The position numbers were made by a program, and so were the translations under genes. Source: Dirofilaria immitis (taxonomy: Eukaryota > Nematoda > Chromadorea > Rhabditida > Onchocercidae). Taken from it: a stretch of 64,000 bases of DNA. Below the pieces are notes generated by a model. That model made no database searches and had not been told where the DNA came from. It was given only the letters and a program-made list of their open reading frames with translations. Shown piece by piece: positions 33,289-45,600 of this stretch; positions within the stretch are counted from its first letter, which is position 1; each line of letters starts with the position of its first letter. Location of the stretch: assembly GCA_024305405.1 (NCBI GenBank), contig JAKNDB010000107.1:2790001-2854000 (forward strand), written 5' to 3'.

Positions 33289-34342
33289 CTATCTGCTCGC
33301 GATTACTGTTTAAAGAATTTGTCTGAGTATACTGGGTCTGACTCGGATTTTATGTTTTCAGCTGTTTTTTGTATCGGTGACATTGACAAGCAATTTAGCC
33401 GCATCAAATCCAATTGCTTCGAAAGGCACAATAATTGCTTGATAGTCTTTTAATCATGAATATTTCTTGATCTTTTAATATTCTTTTGAATAACATCCTA
33501 TATATGTAGCATAATTGATGATTTAGATGCCATGAGATTGAAACATTCTCGTGGGAAGTTGTGTAATGTCAAATTTAAGCATCAAAAGTAAAAGATCCAA
33601 TTTTATTCTACCTTCTTTACTTGTACGTGTATACTTATGAAAATAAAACCTTCGTTTAAAAAAAATTTCTGAAGAAAAAACGTTTTTTTTGTATATGTTT
33701 ATGTGTACTTAGTTTTAGCTCTTTTGCCAAAATTACAAACAGTTCGACAGCTCATGAATATTAATAAATAAATTCACTGAAAATATGCGTATTTCCAATA
33801 TTTTCAATCTCACAAACAAATTGGGGAATACCGAAACTGCATGAAACCGTCGACGTAATTGACCTATCCCATATTATTTCCTCATTTTTTCCACAAGAGA
33901 AAGGAATATAAAAACTCTCTAATAACCATATTTCACATTTCGAAACAACCCTGTGCCTTGTTAGCTATTACGTCACATCTTGTTAGTATATAAAGATAAA
34001 GATTTCCAATACACTGCAGAGAAACTGATAATTTAGGATATTCGATCATTAAAAAATTTATAGTTCTTAGTCAAATTCAAGGTAGATTTTCTAATGTCAT
34101 GTGATACTTTTGGCTTTTATAGGGAATAAATTGGATTTTTGCTACTAATAAATTGACGGCCATATTCAACTAGGTAATCTTGAGAATATTTATAATTATT
34201 TGTCAGCACTGATGGATGCACAATGAAAAGAATTTACGACAACAGCACTTCCTTCCAATAACAGAAGCAATTCATAAGCTTTTAGTGAGTCTGGATATTC
34301 CTTTAAATTCCCTGTGTTAACAAAATTATCATAGATTCATAT
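33289..34342. other. Intergenic region between convergent genes
   Basis: AT-rich sequence between the 3' ends of the SELENOF homolog (+) and glutathione reductase (-). AATAAA-like signals occur near 33640 (plus) and in the reverse complement near 34130-34150. No gene seen. Confidence 0.5.
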
Positions 34343-37300
34343 TTATGTTGTTTCAGGCTTAGTGCCATTACGCATTGTAACTAATTCCTCTGCACTTGTT
34401 GGATGAATAGCTACGGTATCATCAAAATCCTTCTTCGTCGCGCCCATCTTAAAAAAAAAAGTCTTGAATCTCAATTTAATTCTTTTATTCAATGAATTTG
34501 TAAAATAAAATATGATTTTCCAGAAAAATAAGGGATTTGTTACTTACTTCTCGACTCTTGGCAATTATTCGAAATATAACTCACCTTGACGGCAACGGCG
34601 AAACCTTGCAGCATTTCATCACATCCCTCGCCAAGCATGTGTAAACCCACAACCTATAAAATTATTTACATAGATCCTCTAAAGTTTCATTTCGAAGCTC
34701 GGAAGTAAACATTTGAAAGTAAGAACGAGACTTCTAGAATTTATATTATCCGTTCACACTCGAAAGATACGTATATTTACTTGTTCATTTTCACCAGCAC
34801 AAATCATTTTCATCATTGTTGTTTCTTTATGTTGAGTAATAGCATGATATAGAGGATTGAACTTTGTTTTATAAATTGTAAGATTGTTTTTTCCATATCG
34901 ATCAACAGCTTCCACTAAAACCAAAATTTTCAAAATTATACGAACTAATAAAAATTCGTTGAAAGAAAAGTTTTCGACAAATGAAAAACTAAAACAGAAG
35001 GAAGTTACAGGGACTAAATTTGGCAATTCAAAGATTGAAAAGAAGAAGCAGTAGTAGCTCTCACTTTCTGTAAGTCCAACAGTTCCTAATGGTGGATGGC
35101 TGAATACAACAGTTGGAATGTTTTCGTAGTTCTGACGATTATTTATTTCATTATTGAACAATCTATGAGCAAGACGTCGGCCAGCAGCAATCGCAACTGA
35201 AGACTTTATTAAAATTATTAACTGGATTTATCGCAATAAAAAAGCACCTATTTTTCAAATTATATACTTCTCTAAAACTATATGAAATCATGAAAGATTC
35301 TACTGTTCTTGAATCATAACAAAAAACTTTCAAAATATTGAACTATAATAAAATATTAAACAAGACACGAAACAAGCACATGCATCATTTTTAAGCGATG
35401 CTCATTAAAGTTAGAACTGATTCAACAAATAACCTGGCGTCAACAATGCTTTTCCGCAACAATCTCCTACTGCGTAAATATTTGTAGCCGATGTGTTCTG
35501 ATATTCATCCACAATCACATGACCGATTTTGTCGGTTTTTACACCCTATAAAACCTTTTTACTTTTGAGAAATCAATTTTTAGACAGACTATAACGAAAA
35601 GTTCAGTTTCAAATGAAATTACAAACCACATAATCTAGATTTAAATCATTTGTATCAGGAAGGCGGCCAATCGCCCAGATTAAACAGTTTACTTCATTAA
35701 TGATACCATCTGTTGTATTAATAGTAAGTAATCCATTAAGCTTTTTTCCACTGATTTCACCTGAAAATGATATATAATATAAACAAAGTTCTACAGATGC
35801 ATCAATAAGGATATCCTACAAAAATTAAAAAACACAACCATAAAGAAAGAAACGCTACCAGTGAAATAACTCATCGTTTAATAAAAGGCTTTCTTAAATT
35901 TAGAGCTCGGATTAGTCATTCATTGATTTCAGCACGAACGCACAAAGAGAAGAAACTGATCATATATCGAACAAATTGTTTTATTCACCTATTCTCAGAT
36001 GATTTTTGCTGCATAATCATATTAGAGCCACTATTTCATGTCAAGTAGAAGATTGAAATACTTCTAAGATATGTCAGACATGTCAAACATCTCGTAGTAT
36101 TTTCAGCTTTTTTAAAATGTGAAATAACTAATTTTTAAACAAGCATATTAAATAATAAGCATATTATTCAGATATAAACGAAAATGATAAAAAAACTTGC
36201 TTCCGTATTTTTATAAAGTTTCGTTGGTCCTCTATCGATAGATTCCGTTAAACATTCAGACAATGTGTGATCGAAATTCCACAAAACTCTTGGTTTTCGT
36301 ATCAACAAATGGACATCAGATCCTAACGCTGACAACATAGATGATAATTCGACGGCTATATAACCACCTCCTACTACTACCGTGCGTCTAAAATTAAATT
36401 TTCATAAAGCCAAAATTGATTATGATAGTATCATAATAAAAAACAAAAGGTAAATTCTCGCCTTCCCAAGAAAATAAAAGAAACAACTTCTTCAAAAACC
36501 CACTTGGGTAAAGCATCAAGATAGAAGAAGCCATCACTATCAATGCCATACTCTGCTCCCGGCACATCAGGCCGCTTTGGGTACCTATAATTACACAGCG
36601 AGGAAATTATGTAATAGTTCTCACCAGAATAATTTCTATCAGAATAAATTATAAATTCCAGATTAAATATTCCAAAAAAATATTTAACTCACTCACACTT
36701 ACCCTCAACGGCTATCAATATGTGTTTTCCAGAGTACTTTTTGCCATTAACTTCAACAACACCATCTTTGGTAAACGATGCCTTTCCTCGAATCAAGTCC
36801 ACCTGTGACTAAAATAAACGAATATTTAAACAAGCGAAAATAAAAGTGTTAACAGTAATTGAAGTCACTATACACAATAAGTAAAGGTCGACAATATTTA
36901 TAGCAAATATGACGGAATACTGTTTGATGAAAAGTGATATAAACAAATCAGCCCAGTTTTTCTTTGTCATAAAAATTCTAATTTACTATGAATTGTTCTA
37001 TAATTCCTATGTATAGTAAAATCTTACGTACAACATCAATTTTTATATTCATGCTATTGTAAAAGTATATGTAAATATACCAAATAAGACATTAGGTATA
37101 TACTTTAAGTAAAAGAAAAATAATTGTATACAAAGTGCTTCAGCATAAGGTACTAAAGGAATGATACAAATTGAGATGTCGATGAAGGCAATGAATTGAC
37201 AAAGCAAATCACCGAACAGAAAGCACCATTCAAAAGATGAAATTCTGATAACGTGGCCTTATTTCAGCAATTATTCTTTATTAATTAATGCAAAAAGGAG

Positions 37301-38247
37301 CGACTGGAATTTTCGTGAAAGAAGTGAAATTAACTAACTTTGCATAAGTTAGATTCGTATATTCCATTTAAACGCCTAATATATGCATCACGACTGTCCT
37401 TTATTTTCCTAAAAAAAATTAATATGTAGTTTATTTAAAAAAATCCTACTTGAACATAAAACGAGAAATCGCAAAGAATAATTCATTTAGCACTAGAAAA
37501 TGGCAAATTCAAAAGATCATCTTAAACGATTAAAAAATAATTTAACATCATTTTATGAACCACTCTTTAACTTGTACGCTTTATTATAGCTAGATCGTAA
37601 GCAGTGAATAAAACTTGAAATATCAAGAAATTTGTTTTCTCCCAAATATATATTGACCAATCATTATTACTGGAGCTGCAAAATCGACGAATAATCAAAC
37701 TTTTATCCATTTTTACGAAATTCTTTGCAGATTGATTCATTACAAAGCTTAGTGTTTCCGGATCCACGATAATATGATAAATCCTGCTTGTCTTATTTTC
37801 ATAGTCAGGACAAGTATTTGTCGTCTTTGTAGAAGTAAAACTTTTTATTTTTTCTGGAAAAGAATAAATTGACCTACATCCAATTGAATCCGTCCAGTGT
37901 TACATCAAAACCGTAATCGGGATGATCAATGATTGTTTCTGCATGGCGAGAACAATTATACATAATTTTCTTCGGCACACATCCTTTATTTACCTGAAAA
38001 TTGTAAACTGTTCACAAAATAATCTAATAAAACACGGTTTAATTTATTTCTTCTTTCTGAACAACTAATATAAAAGTATTCTCAGCTTGATAATATTAAA
38101 GCTAACGCATGTGCCACCCAGACGTCTTTCTTCAATTAATCCAACAGATGCTTTGAATTCAGCAGCTCGGCGGGCACTGGCAATACCTCCGGAGCCACCA
38201 CCAATTACCAGATAGTCGTATGTTTTCATCGAATCACCACTGCTCAT
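34343..38247 (-). CDS. Glutathione reductase
   Basis: Exons on the minus strand: 38247-38107, 37993-37878, 37408-37339, 36808-36703, 36584-36504, 36387-36201, 35760-35627, 35545-35434, 35196-35065, 34914-34781, 34653-34585, 34447-34343. It shows the FAD motif [19 protein letters not shown], the redox-active disulfide [13 protein letters not shown] split between exons 1 and 2, the NADPH motif [49 protein letters not shown], and the dimer-interface end [16 protein letters not shown]...[15 protein letters not shown]. The C-terminus lacks a Cys-Sec or Cys-Cys tail, so it is not a thioredoxin reductase. It uses NADPH to recycle oxidised glutathione. A missing G near 36706 (AVEG for AVGG) breaks phase between exons 4 and 5. 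Exon 6 appears to end at a GC donor; the exon 6/7 join is one base off and about nine residues short of human, so a small piece is unresolved. Start chosen at the first Met before the FAD fold; an upstream targeting exon is possible. Confidence 0.93.
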
Positions 38248-39378
38248 AGTAAGTCTATTGCTGCTGAAATTTTCTAGAAACACTGAATAAAATTACACTA
38301 AAAACAAACCAATAGACAAACGAAATTTCATAACAATAGACGAATTTGGTTGACATTGTATCACGGAAGTCTCTCAGCAGTATTTTAAATATTTCTTACG
38401 GTATATTGAGAAATTTCTCGCAATTCAAAAGTGATGCATGAAATTTTTGTATGGCAGCTGCTGCAGAACCGGTCGAATTCAACCAGGAAGCAAATTGATG
38501 GCGGCACCAATAAACGAGGGATGTGCGACACATCGATCAATGTAAAATAATACACAGAACAAAAACAGATGTGACTAGATCAAGTCATTCGTTCCTATAA
38601 TGAGTCAACCGACATGGTTATCCTCGCAATATCACAAAACATGCCATATGAACTAAAATTTCTCAGATATGAAATATCTTTTAATGACAGGAATTTAGTC
38701 TTTGCTGAATATACTCCCTCATTTCCAAAGGATTATTTCAAGATCTTGTCGTCTCTGTATATATATAGAAATACATATATATATATATATATACATGTAC
38801 TAAAGTATTTTAACCGACTGCAAAATAAAACCGATTTGAATGAGTGTTTCACGTTTTATCTATTTATCATACTATAAGTGATCAAAAAGCAAAACATAAA
38901 TTAATTGTTATCAAAATACATTTCAAAAAGTGAAGGAAAACTGATATAAACAAACAAGAAACCAGCATTTTTGCAACAAATCGCCTTTACGAAATCTACT
39001 ATTTCCAGGTAAAACAGAGATAACTGATGCAAAATTGCCAATTTCATAATTTTGTCTTTCCACTCTTATAAGTGCCTCGAGTTCATTTCTTCTGAACGAA
39101 TTAAGAATTTGAAAGGAACAAGGTTTTCTAATGAACAAATTTCAAAAATCAGAGCTTCTTCGGAAAATCTTTAGATGTAAAATCATTAAAATTATCTTAT
39201 TTTTAAAATCATCGTTCTAGCTGTTGAGAAGTGGAAGCTGTACAAAGTGTATTTATCTCGTGCAAAAAATGCTTATGCTAGGAATAAACAAAATATGGAA
39301 GAAGGAAAAACAAATTGGAAAAAAGAAAACAGGCAAATAATGTCAGTAAAGAAAACAAATAATAAAAGGCATAACTAA
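38248..39378. other. Intergenic region between glutathione reductase and SEC22
   Basis: About 1.1 kb, the promoter side of glutathione reductase. It contains an AT tract at 38775-38793. A minus-strand frame at 38923-39138 lies in the 3' flank of the SEC22 gene and has no recognisable family. Confidence 0.5.
38775..38793. repeat. AT microsatellite
   Basis: Short AT repeat in intergenic DNA. Confidence 0.75.
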
Positions 39379-41070
39379 TTACCAGAATAAATAACGAGCA
39401 ATGAAACCGAAAAAACCTAGGAAGCAAATGAATGCAGTTACTTTGAACAGTGTACTTTTCCGATTAAGCAATCTCGCATCTTCGCGATATTTCTTACTGA
39501 TATCCGACAAGTCATTTGCCCTTGTTTCCAAAACTGTTAAAAAGATTATTTTATAAATTTATTTATGGTATATGAGCATTTTCGAAACACATTTTATCAA
39601 GTCGAATATTCAAGAAGATCTATTTAATCCAAATTTTAACATGTCAAATTAAATCATTCATAACACTGCCGTCTAATTTATTCATTTTAGCAAATAAAAA
39701 ATTAGGCTTATTTGTACACTATGCAAAAGATTACAAGTTCCAATTTAATGCTTCTGGTTCATTCAGTAACTTGACAGCACTGCAAACGAAATAAATAATA
39801 ACAATAAAAACTTACTATTTAATGCTTCGCCGCGATGAATCACATCCTCGATATTTGAAACCATTATGCGCGTCACATCTTGAAGTTCATTGCTTACTGC
39901 AGATATTGCATGACGACTCCTACCTGCATACTTTCTTTTTGCTTGCTGTATGTAATAATCTGCAATGTGACATTAAATGCAGATATAGCAACAACACTAC
40001 TTCATTATTAACTGACTTTCTAAAAAATTATTAACAAATTAATTGTCCAAAAATCAGCGTAAAACCTCAATCACTATCGACACTAAAATTAATAAAACCG
40101 CTAAATCATATTATAGGATAGTATTTCAAACCAGTAAATGAAAATGTATAAATTTAAGAGTGTATCCACCAAATACAAGAAAAAGTGAAAACGAACCAAA
40201 TTCAATGAAATGATATGGTCTAGTGACAGATGCTATGCGCGTAGCATTCTGACCAAGAAATTCATCGGTGATATCTTCCAAATAAGAAAATGCGGATTTT
40301 CGTGAGAAATTTTATCACAAAGACATAATGAGCAGACTGGTCTTTTGATCACATAACTGCAGAAAATGTAAATAAATATAATCTTAATATTCAGAATTTG
40401 CAAGAATTACAATGTGAAATGGATTTGCTAGATTCCCTTAAGGCTATTAAACTAGCAAAGATAATTAAATTTCTACTGCAAAATATCGAGCCTTGAAAAA
40501 ATAAAAAAAGAACTAACTGAAAATAATACGGTCCGCTCTCAAGAGTGTGCATATTTGGGCTGTTGTCATTCAATTTCCGAAAAGCATTTTTGCTTGATTA
40601 GTATATTTTACCATATTGTGATCCGGCTAAAAACAATATTTAACTTATGAATTTGAAAATATTTGATTTGTTATCCACTGCTTTTCTCAAAAAAATTTCA
40701 AACAAATATTTGGTAAAGACATATTGTAATGTATTTCACTATAAATTTTAATCTTGAAATTCTTCTTCAAAGACGACATATTCTCGTGCCAGTATTAATG
40801 CATCCACTATGTCCTTTAATCATTCTGATTTCTAATGTGATACTTTTAATATTACCGGTACTTTTTTAAAGCATTACTCATGTATGATTTGAGAGAAGAC
40901 ATTTCAAAGCTAATTTTTCACTAATTCAGAGCTAAATTACGAGTAAAATAGAACAAAATACGAGTAAAATAGAACAAAATTTTAAGCAGACAAACCTCGT
41001 CGCTACCCTCAATTGAAGTCGCGAGAATAAGACCATCGGCTACACGCGCAATAAGCGTCAACAATACCAT
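39379..41070 (-). CDS. sec-22: SEC22 R-SNARE (ER-Golgi vesicle traffic)
   Basis: Five minus-strand exons: 41070-40996, 40626-40518, 40356-40197, 39959-39816, 39533-39379; about 214 residues, matching human SEC22B at 215. The start MVLLTLIARVADGLILATS is the family's longin-domain opening. Exon 3 ends in SVTRPYHFIEF, exon 4 carries SAVSNELQDVTRIMVSNIED, and exon 5 the SNARE heptads (RANDLSDISKKYREDARLLN) followed by a C-terminal membrane anchor ending in ARYLFW. It acts in ER-Golgi vesicle fusion. Two single-base losses break the frame: in the A run 40580-40583 (exon 2, before NDNSPNMHTLE) and in the T run 40297-40300 (exon 3, before SAFSYLEDI). With one base added to each, every exon phase fits. 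Confidence 0.93.
40938..40979. repeat. 21-bp tandem duplication
   Basis: Two adjacent copies of a 21-bp unit starting TACGAGTAAAATAG, in the first intron of the SEC22 gene. Confidence 0.85.
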
Positions 41071-42619
41071 TGTCGTGTAAATCACAACTCTGAAAGGAAA
41101 CATTTAAAGCTTATCCATTTTGACATGATAAAGAGTAATACACTGTGAACTACTTCATGAAAATGATTTGGAAAATATCTCGTCTCTTAATACCGCTCAA
41201 TAAGTGAGGTACGTGACATCTACCTCTTCCCCTATTTTCATACCTGACCTTTCAAGAAAATAACACATGGAAATCCTCCATTCAAGCACAAACACGCTTT
41301 CAGATTCATGTATATATCCATGACGAGAACACCAAACGTAGCCGTTGTGCAACAAGACATCTCAATGGCACCACTGCTGACCAACAATAGCACTCGTCGC
41401 GTCGTCCGAAACTTGCAATCCCCGTCCAAAATATTGCAGAAATTTCCGTCTCTTAGACTTATTTTATAGCCTCATGGTCTGCAAAGAAAGGCTTATCCGG
41501 AATAATCTACAAATATTTACAGCCACATCACTACCCCGGAAGCCTAGTCACGACGAATTCCAAAGCACCTATCAGTATAACGAATAATAAATTCATCATT
41601 TATAGCACCCCGCCGTACTGTTTTACAATAACACCTGAATAATTTGCTGTTGTTCAGAAGATATGAATTATTTACCACTTATTCATACTTTCAAGTCAGA
41701 AAGGCAAAACATTCGATATTTCCCTCATGCTGGAATGTTGCAAAAGCATATAACAGCAAGACCAAATTTTTAAAAATAGTAAATAACATTTTATTAAATA
41801 TGAAGTAGAACAACAATCAAAAAAATGAATAAAAATATGAAATAACATGGATGAGTAATTTTTCTAAATAAATAGAAATTATGCAAAATTTTGAATATAG
41901 TTAGAACTGCAACGAAGGACATCACACCAATATAATAGACATGTTTGAAATCTAGAAATTTTGATTCGGAATGTTATCTCGCAAATATTATAAATTCAGA
42001 TCTTAAACGGAAAACAAGATTTCGAAGTTTCATATAATATTGTAATAAATGAGCACGATTAGAAGCGAATTCATTTCTCTTCCACACTTTTTCGGCTTAA
42101 AAAACCTGAGAGCAGAAAATCATACTCATATTATGGATTCAAATTTTAAACAGGTTCAGAACATTAAGAACAAAACAAAGAGAAAAGGAAAGAAAAATGC
42201 ACGGTAAGTAAATGTACTCATCGTGCACTTTTTATTTCCTGAGGTACTGATCAACTGCATTAGAAAAATATTATCTACATATTATATGTGAATTTAGTTT
42301 GTTGACAGTCTGCTTTTTACACAATTTCAAGAACTTATTGCAGAAAAGATAGAGAATACAGATGTATTTCATAAATGTGAAATTAGCAAAATATTCTATT
42401 TTAATACAAAAGATTCATACATTGCAAATCACTGACCAACATATGTTGAATGTTCAGAATTCCATATAGATCATGATAATATTGTACAAATCGAACTGAA
42501 AAAAAAATGAAGAAAATATCTATAAATGAGATAAAAAGTAAAGTAAAAAATCCAGTAAAATAATTTTGCTTAAAACTGATTTACAAACCAAAAAATTCTT
42601 ACAGAGAAAATATAAAAAT
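41071..42619. other. Intergenic region upstream of SEC22
   Basis: Relatively GC-rich near 41020-41580 compared with its surroundings, as expected for promoter or 5' untranslated sequence of SEC22. A 63-codon minus-strand frame (41429-41238) here ends near a GTCAGG and could be an untranslated first exon; it has no family resemblance. 41700-42619 is AT-rich and lies between SEC22 and the end of the ZNFX1 gene. Confidence 0.4.
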
Positions 42620-45600
42620 TTAGAAAATTTTACTAGATGCTTTTTTCTGTTCTGCATCACTAGACCAGTTCAATGCCTTCATTGTCACTTCCAGCAGATT
42701 ATTGAACTGTTCCACACTCAAATCGCTCAGTTTTCTGATGAAATCATTTGCAAGGCGACCAAGCTAGAAGTTCTGCACTATTATTTCAAATATACTTAAA
42801 ATGGGTATAGGCTCTAAACTTTTTCTAAATATTTTCTGTCTTGCACTGCGTCTTTTCCTTGTTGCCGTCTTCTGCTTCGATCTTATAACATTAACAAAAT
42901 GAACTTTATTTTCATTAAAAAAATCGCACAACAAATACAGGAACAAAATTTAACATGAAATAAAATGAAATAAAATTGTAGTACAACATACCATATATTT
43001 GATAGCAACTTTTCGTAATCCATTTGCTATCGGTGTTTCTAACATCGAAGGTGATTCGTTTTTAAGTAACTTCGCAAACACTGACAAATTGAGAAGGTCT
43101 TTTTCCTTGAATAAATTGAACTGCATTAAGAGTATAATTAATAAATAAAAATTTTAAAACCAATTGATTTATACGCAAGTAAATAAATTATTACCAGCAA
43201 GGAGAAAATGTTATTTGTTGTTCCAAGACAATCATGCAAAAGTATATGCAAGTTAGAATAGTTCTTTTTCGGAATAGAAGTAAATTTTTCGGTGATAGTG
43301 TATATAGTTAGTCGGCACAAATCGGAAAGTATACTGTAAATTTATATTAATAAATTGTAGAAAAAAAACATATGTCTTCCTTGTGAAGTTGATAAGTTTT
43401 ATTAACGTTGTTTCCAAAAATTTCAACTTACTTTACCATCGTTTGCCATTTCATGATACCTAAATGATTGTAAAATTCCGTGTTAAGCCTAACTATAACC
43501 AAACGTAATATTTCGGCTACTTCCATTGCAATAGAATCCTAAAAAAGTATTTGCAAGAATAAGGTGAAGGATCGTAAGGAATAAATAACGCTTCATTTTC
43601 AAAAATTTTAAAGGTTATTGTTTATAATGACCATACTTTTTTCTCCCTTTCATTTTCATGATTTTTGCTAAATCATCTTCAGCTTGCTTTAAAATGTCAT
43701 GTTGTAGGTCGATAAATAAACCATTAGTTAATAGTTTTGCGAACTTGATCTGAAACAAAAGTGTAGACCAAGTCTTCTAAGCCGCTTCATCAACTGAATC
43801 TTGAAGAGAGATACGAACAACAATTTTATCAATAAATCAAAAAAATATGTATTATAGATTTAAAAGCCTTTCTTAAAATTTTTCCATGAAAAAGTTAGGC
43901 TGTATTTTTGGATAAGCAGTGACCATTCCATTTTAAAATTGATTAGTAACCAAACTATAAAAGATAAAAATATACCCTTTCATTAGAAATAACTTGTTCC
44001 TTCAATTCCCTCACATATCGAAAACAACTGTTGGCTGGGAGTTTGCAAGAACAACTTGGACATGTAAACTGCTGTTTTTTAATTTCTGCCCTTGTATGTG
44101 GAGGTCAGCCTCCTAAAGAACATTTTGACCGCGTTAAATATCAATCAGAAAATAACAGAAATCTCAGATCCTTCAAAAAGCATCATATTAAGAGATTTTT
44201 CCGTTTCAGATTCTCTTAAATTTCAAAATATTTTCCGAAATCCAAAATATTTTCCAATAAAAATAAGTAGTAAAACTAACCTCTACACTAACAATACATT
44301 TACATCCTTGAAACTGTAGAACAAGAACATTAATTCCCTGGCATTCAGCACAAACATCTGTGAAAATAAGTTCATTCTATTTTTTTTTATTTAGAAGAAT
44401 ATACCGAAATGTTATATTGATAAAATATTGATAGCTATAGAAAGAAAATTCTAAAGCGACTGATCAAACACAGTCATACCATCACTAAATAGGCTTCACC
44501 TGGACATATTTCGCCACATAGACTGAGACAAGTATGCCCACAGTCGAGTTTTTGTCACATGAAAAATTACATGGATTAACGCTGCATACTTGCCAGCATT
44601 GCATTTGACATTCTCGATGTTTGCAGTTATTCATGCAACGCTGCACGCAAAAGCTGCAAATATCACCGCATCGAGATCGTCCTTCCTACAATGTTCCGGT
44701 AAAAATGCAAATTTTTTTTCAATTTGAAATTTGTGCTATGGTAACTTTTTCATACATATTATATGCCTCATTAATACAATGACATTAATGAAATTTAAAA
44801 AAACATGTAAACAAATGATTAAATAACAAAATACTTCGAACCGCAAGTATATCAAGTTGTTGACCGCAGTGTGAATGTCCACACTGATTTGAACAAGGAG
44901 CTATGCAGGGCTCACAAGGTACTCCACATGTTCGCAAACAATTATGACCGCAAGGAAGCCGTTTACCACAAAGTGATGTACATTTATCACATCCCACTGT
45001 AAATGAATTATTTGATTTAGATAAATTCTACATTCTTAACCGTGGTGTCATAATAATAAAAAAATCTTATCACTTTGATAAGCACAGCTCTAATAAGGAA
45101 ACTTGACATTTCGAGAATATTATTCTTTATCAGATAATGGATAGGAGACAGCAATATTAAATCAATATGGAGATGCATCTAATAATTAAGAACATCATTC
45201 AGGAAAAAAATATGCAAAAAGAGAAATAGTAAAGCATAAAAGATTTATTTCAGATAGAAAACGAATTTCAATCATTCCAAATTCCAAAAAGGAAGTAGAT
45301 TTCATAAAAGAAAGTAAAATAAATTAACTTGAAATTATTTCCAGACTAACAACTAACCTAATGTGCAATCGCCGCACAATGATTGACAACGATGACCACA
45401 CGGTAGAACTTGCTCACAATTTTTACTGCATTTCGCATTTTCGTAATTATGGCATGGTACCATACAGTGATGGCTACACGTAGTAAATATTTTATCTACT
45501 TCTACAATGCACTTAACTTTTTGTTTTTCAGAACAAGCGGCTGTAACGGTATGTCCACATGCTAGCAAGAGTTTCTAAAAACGCATCAAAATTGTCACCT

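Noticed and set aside
34754..35161. A 135-residue frame reading through an intron in glutathione reductase
   Set aside because: It fuses two real exons (35196-35065 and 34914-34781) through an open intron; the splice version matches the family.
38923..39138. Minus-strand frame with FQILNSFRRNELEALIRVER
   Set aside because: Lies in the 3' flank of SEC22, after its membrane anchor and stop; no partner exon or family found.
41238..41429. 63-codon minus-strand frame upstream of SEC22
   Set aside because: GC-richer promoter or 5' untranslated region; frame not continuous with the SEC22 start at 41070.
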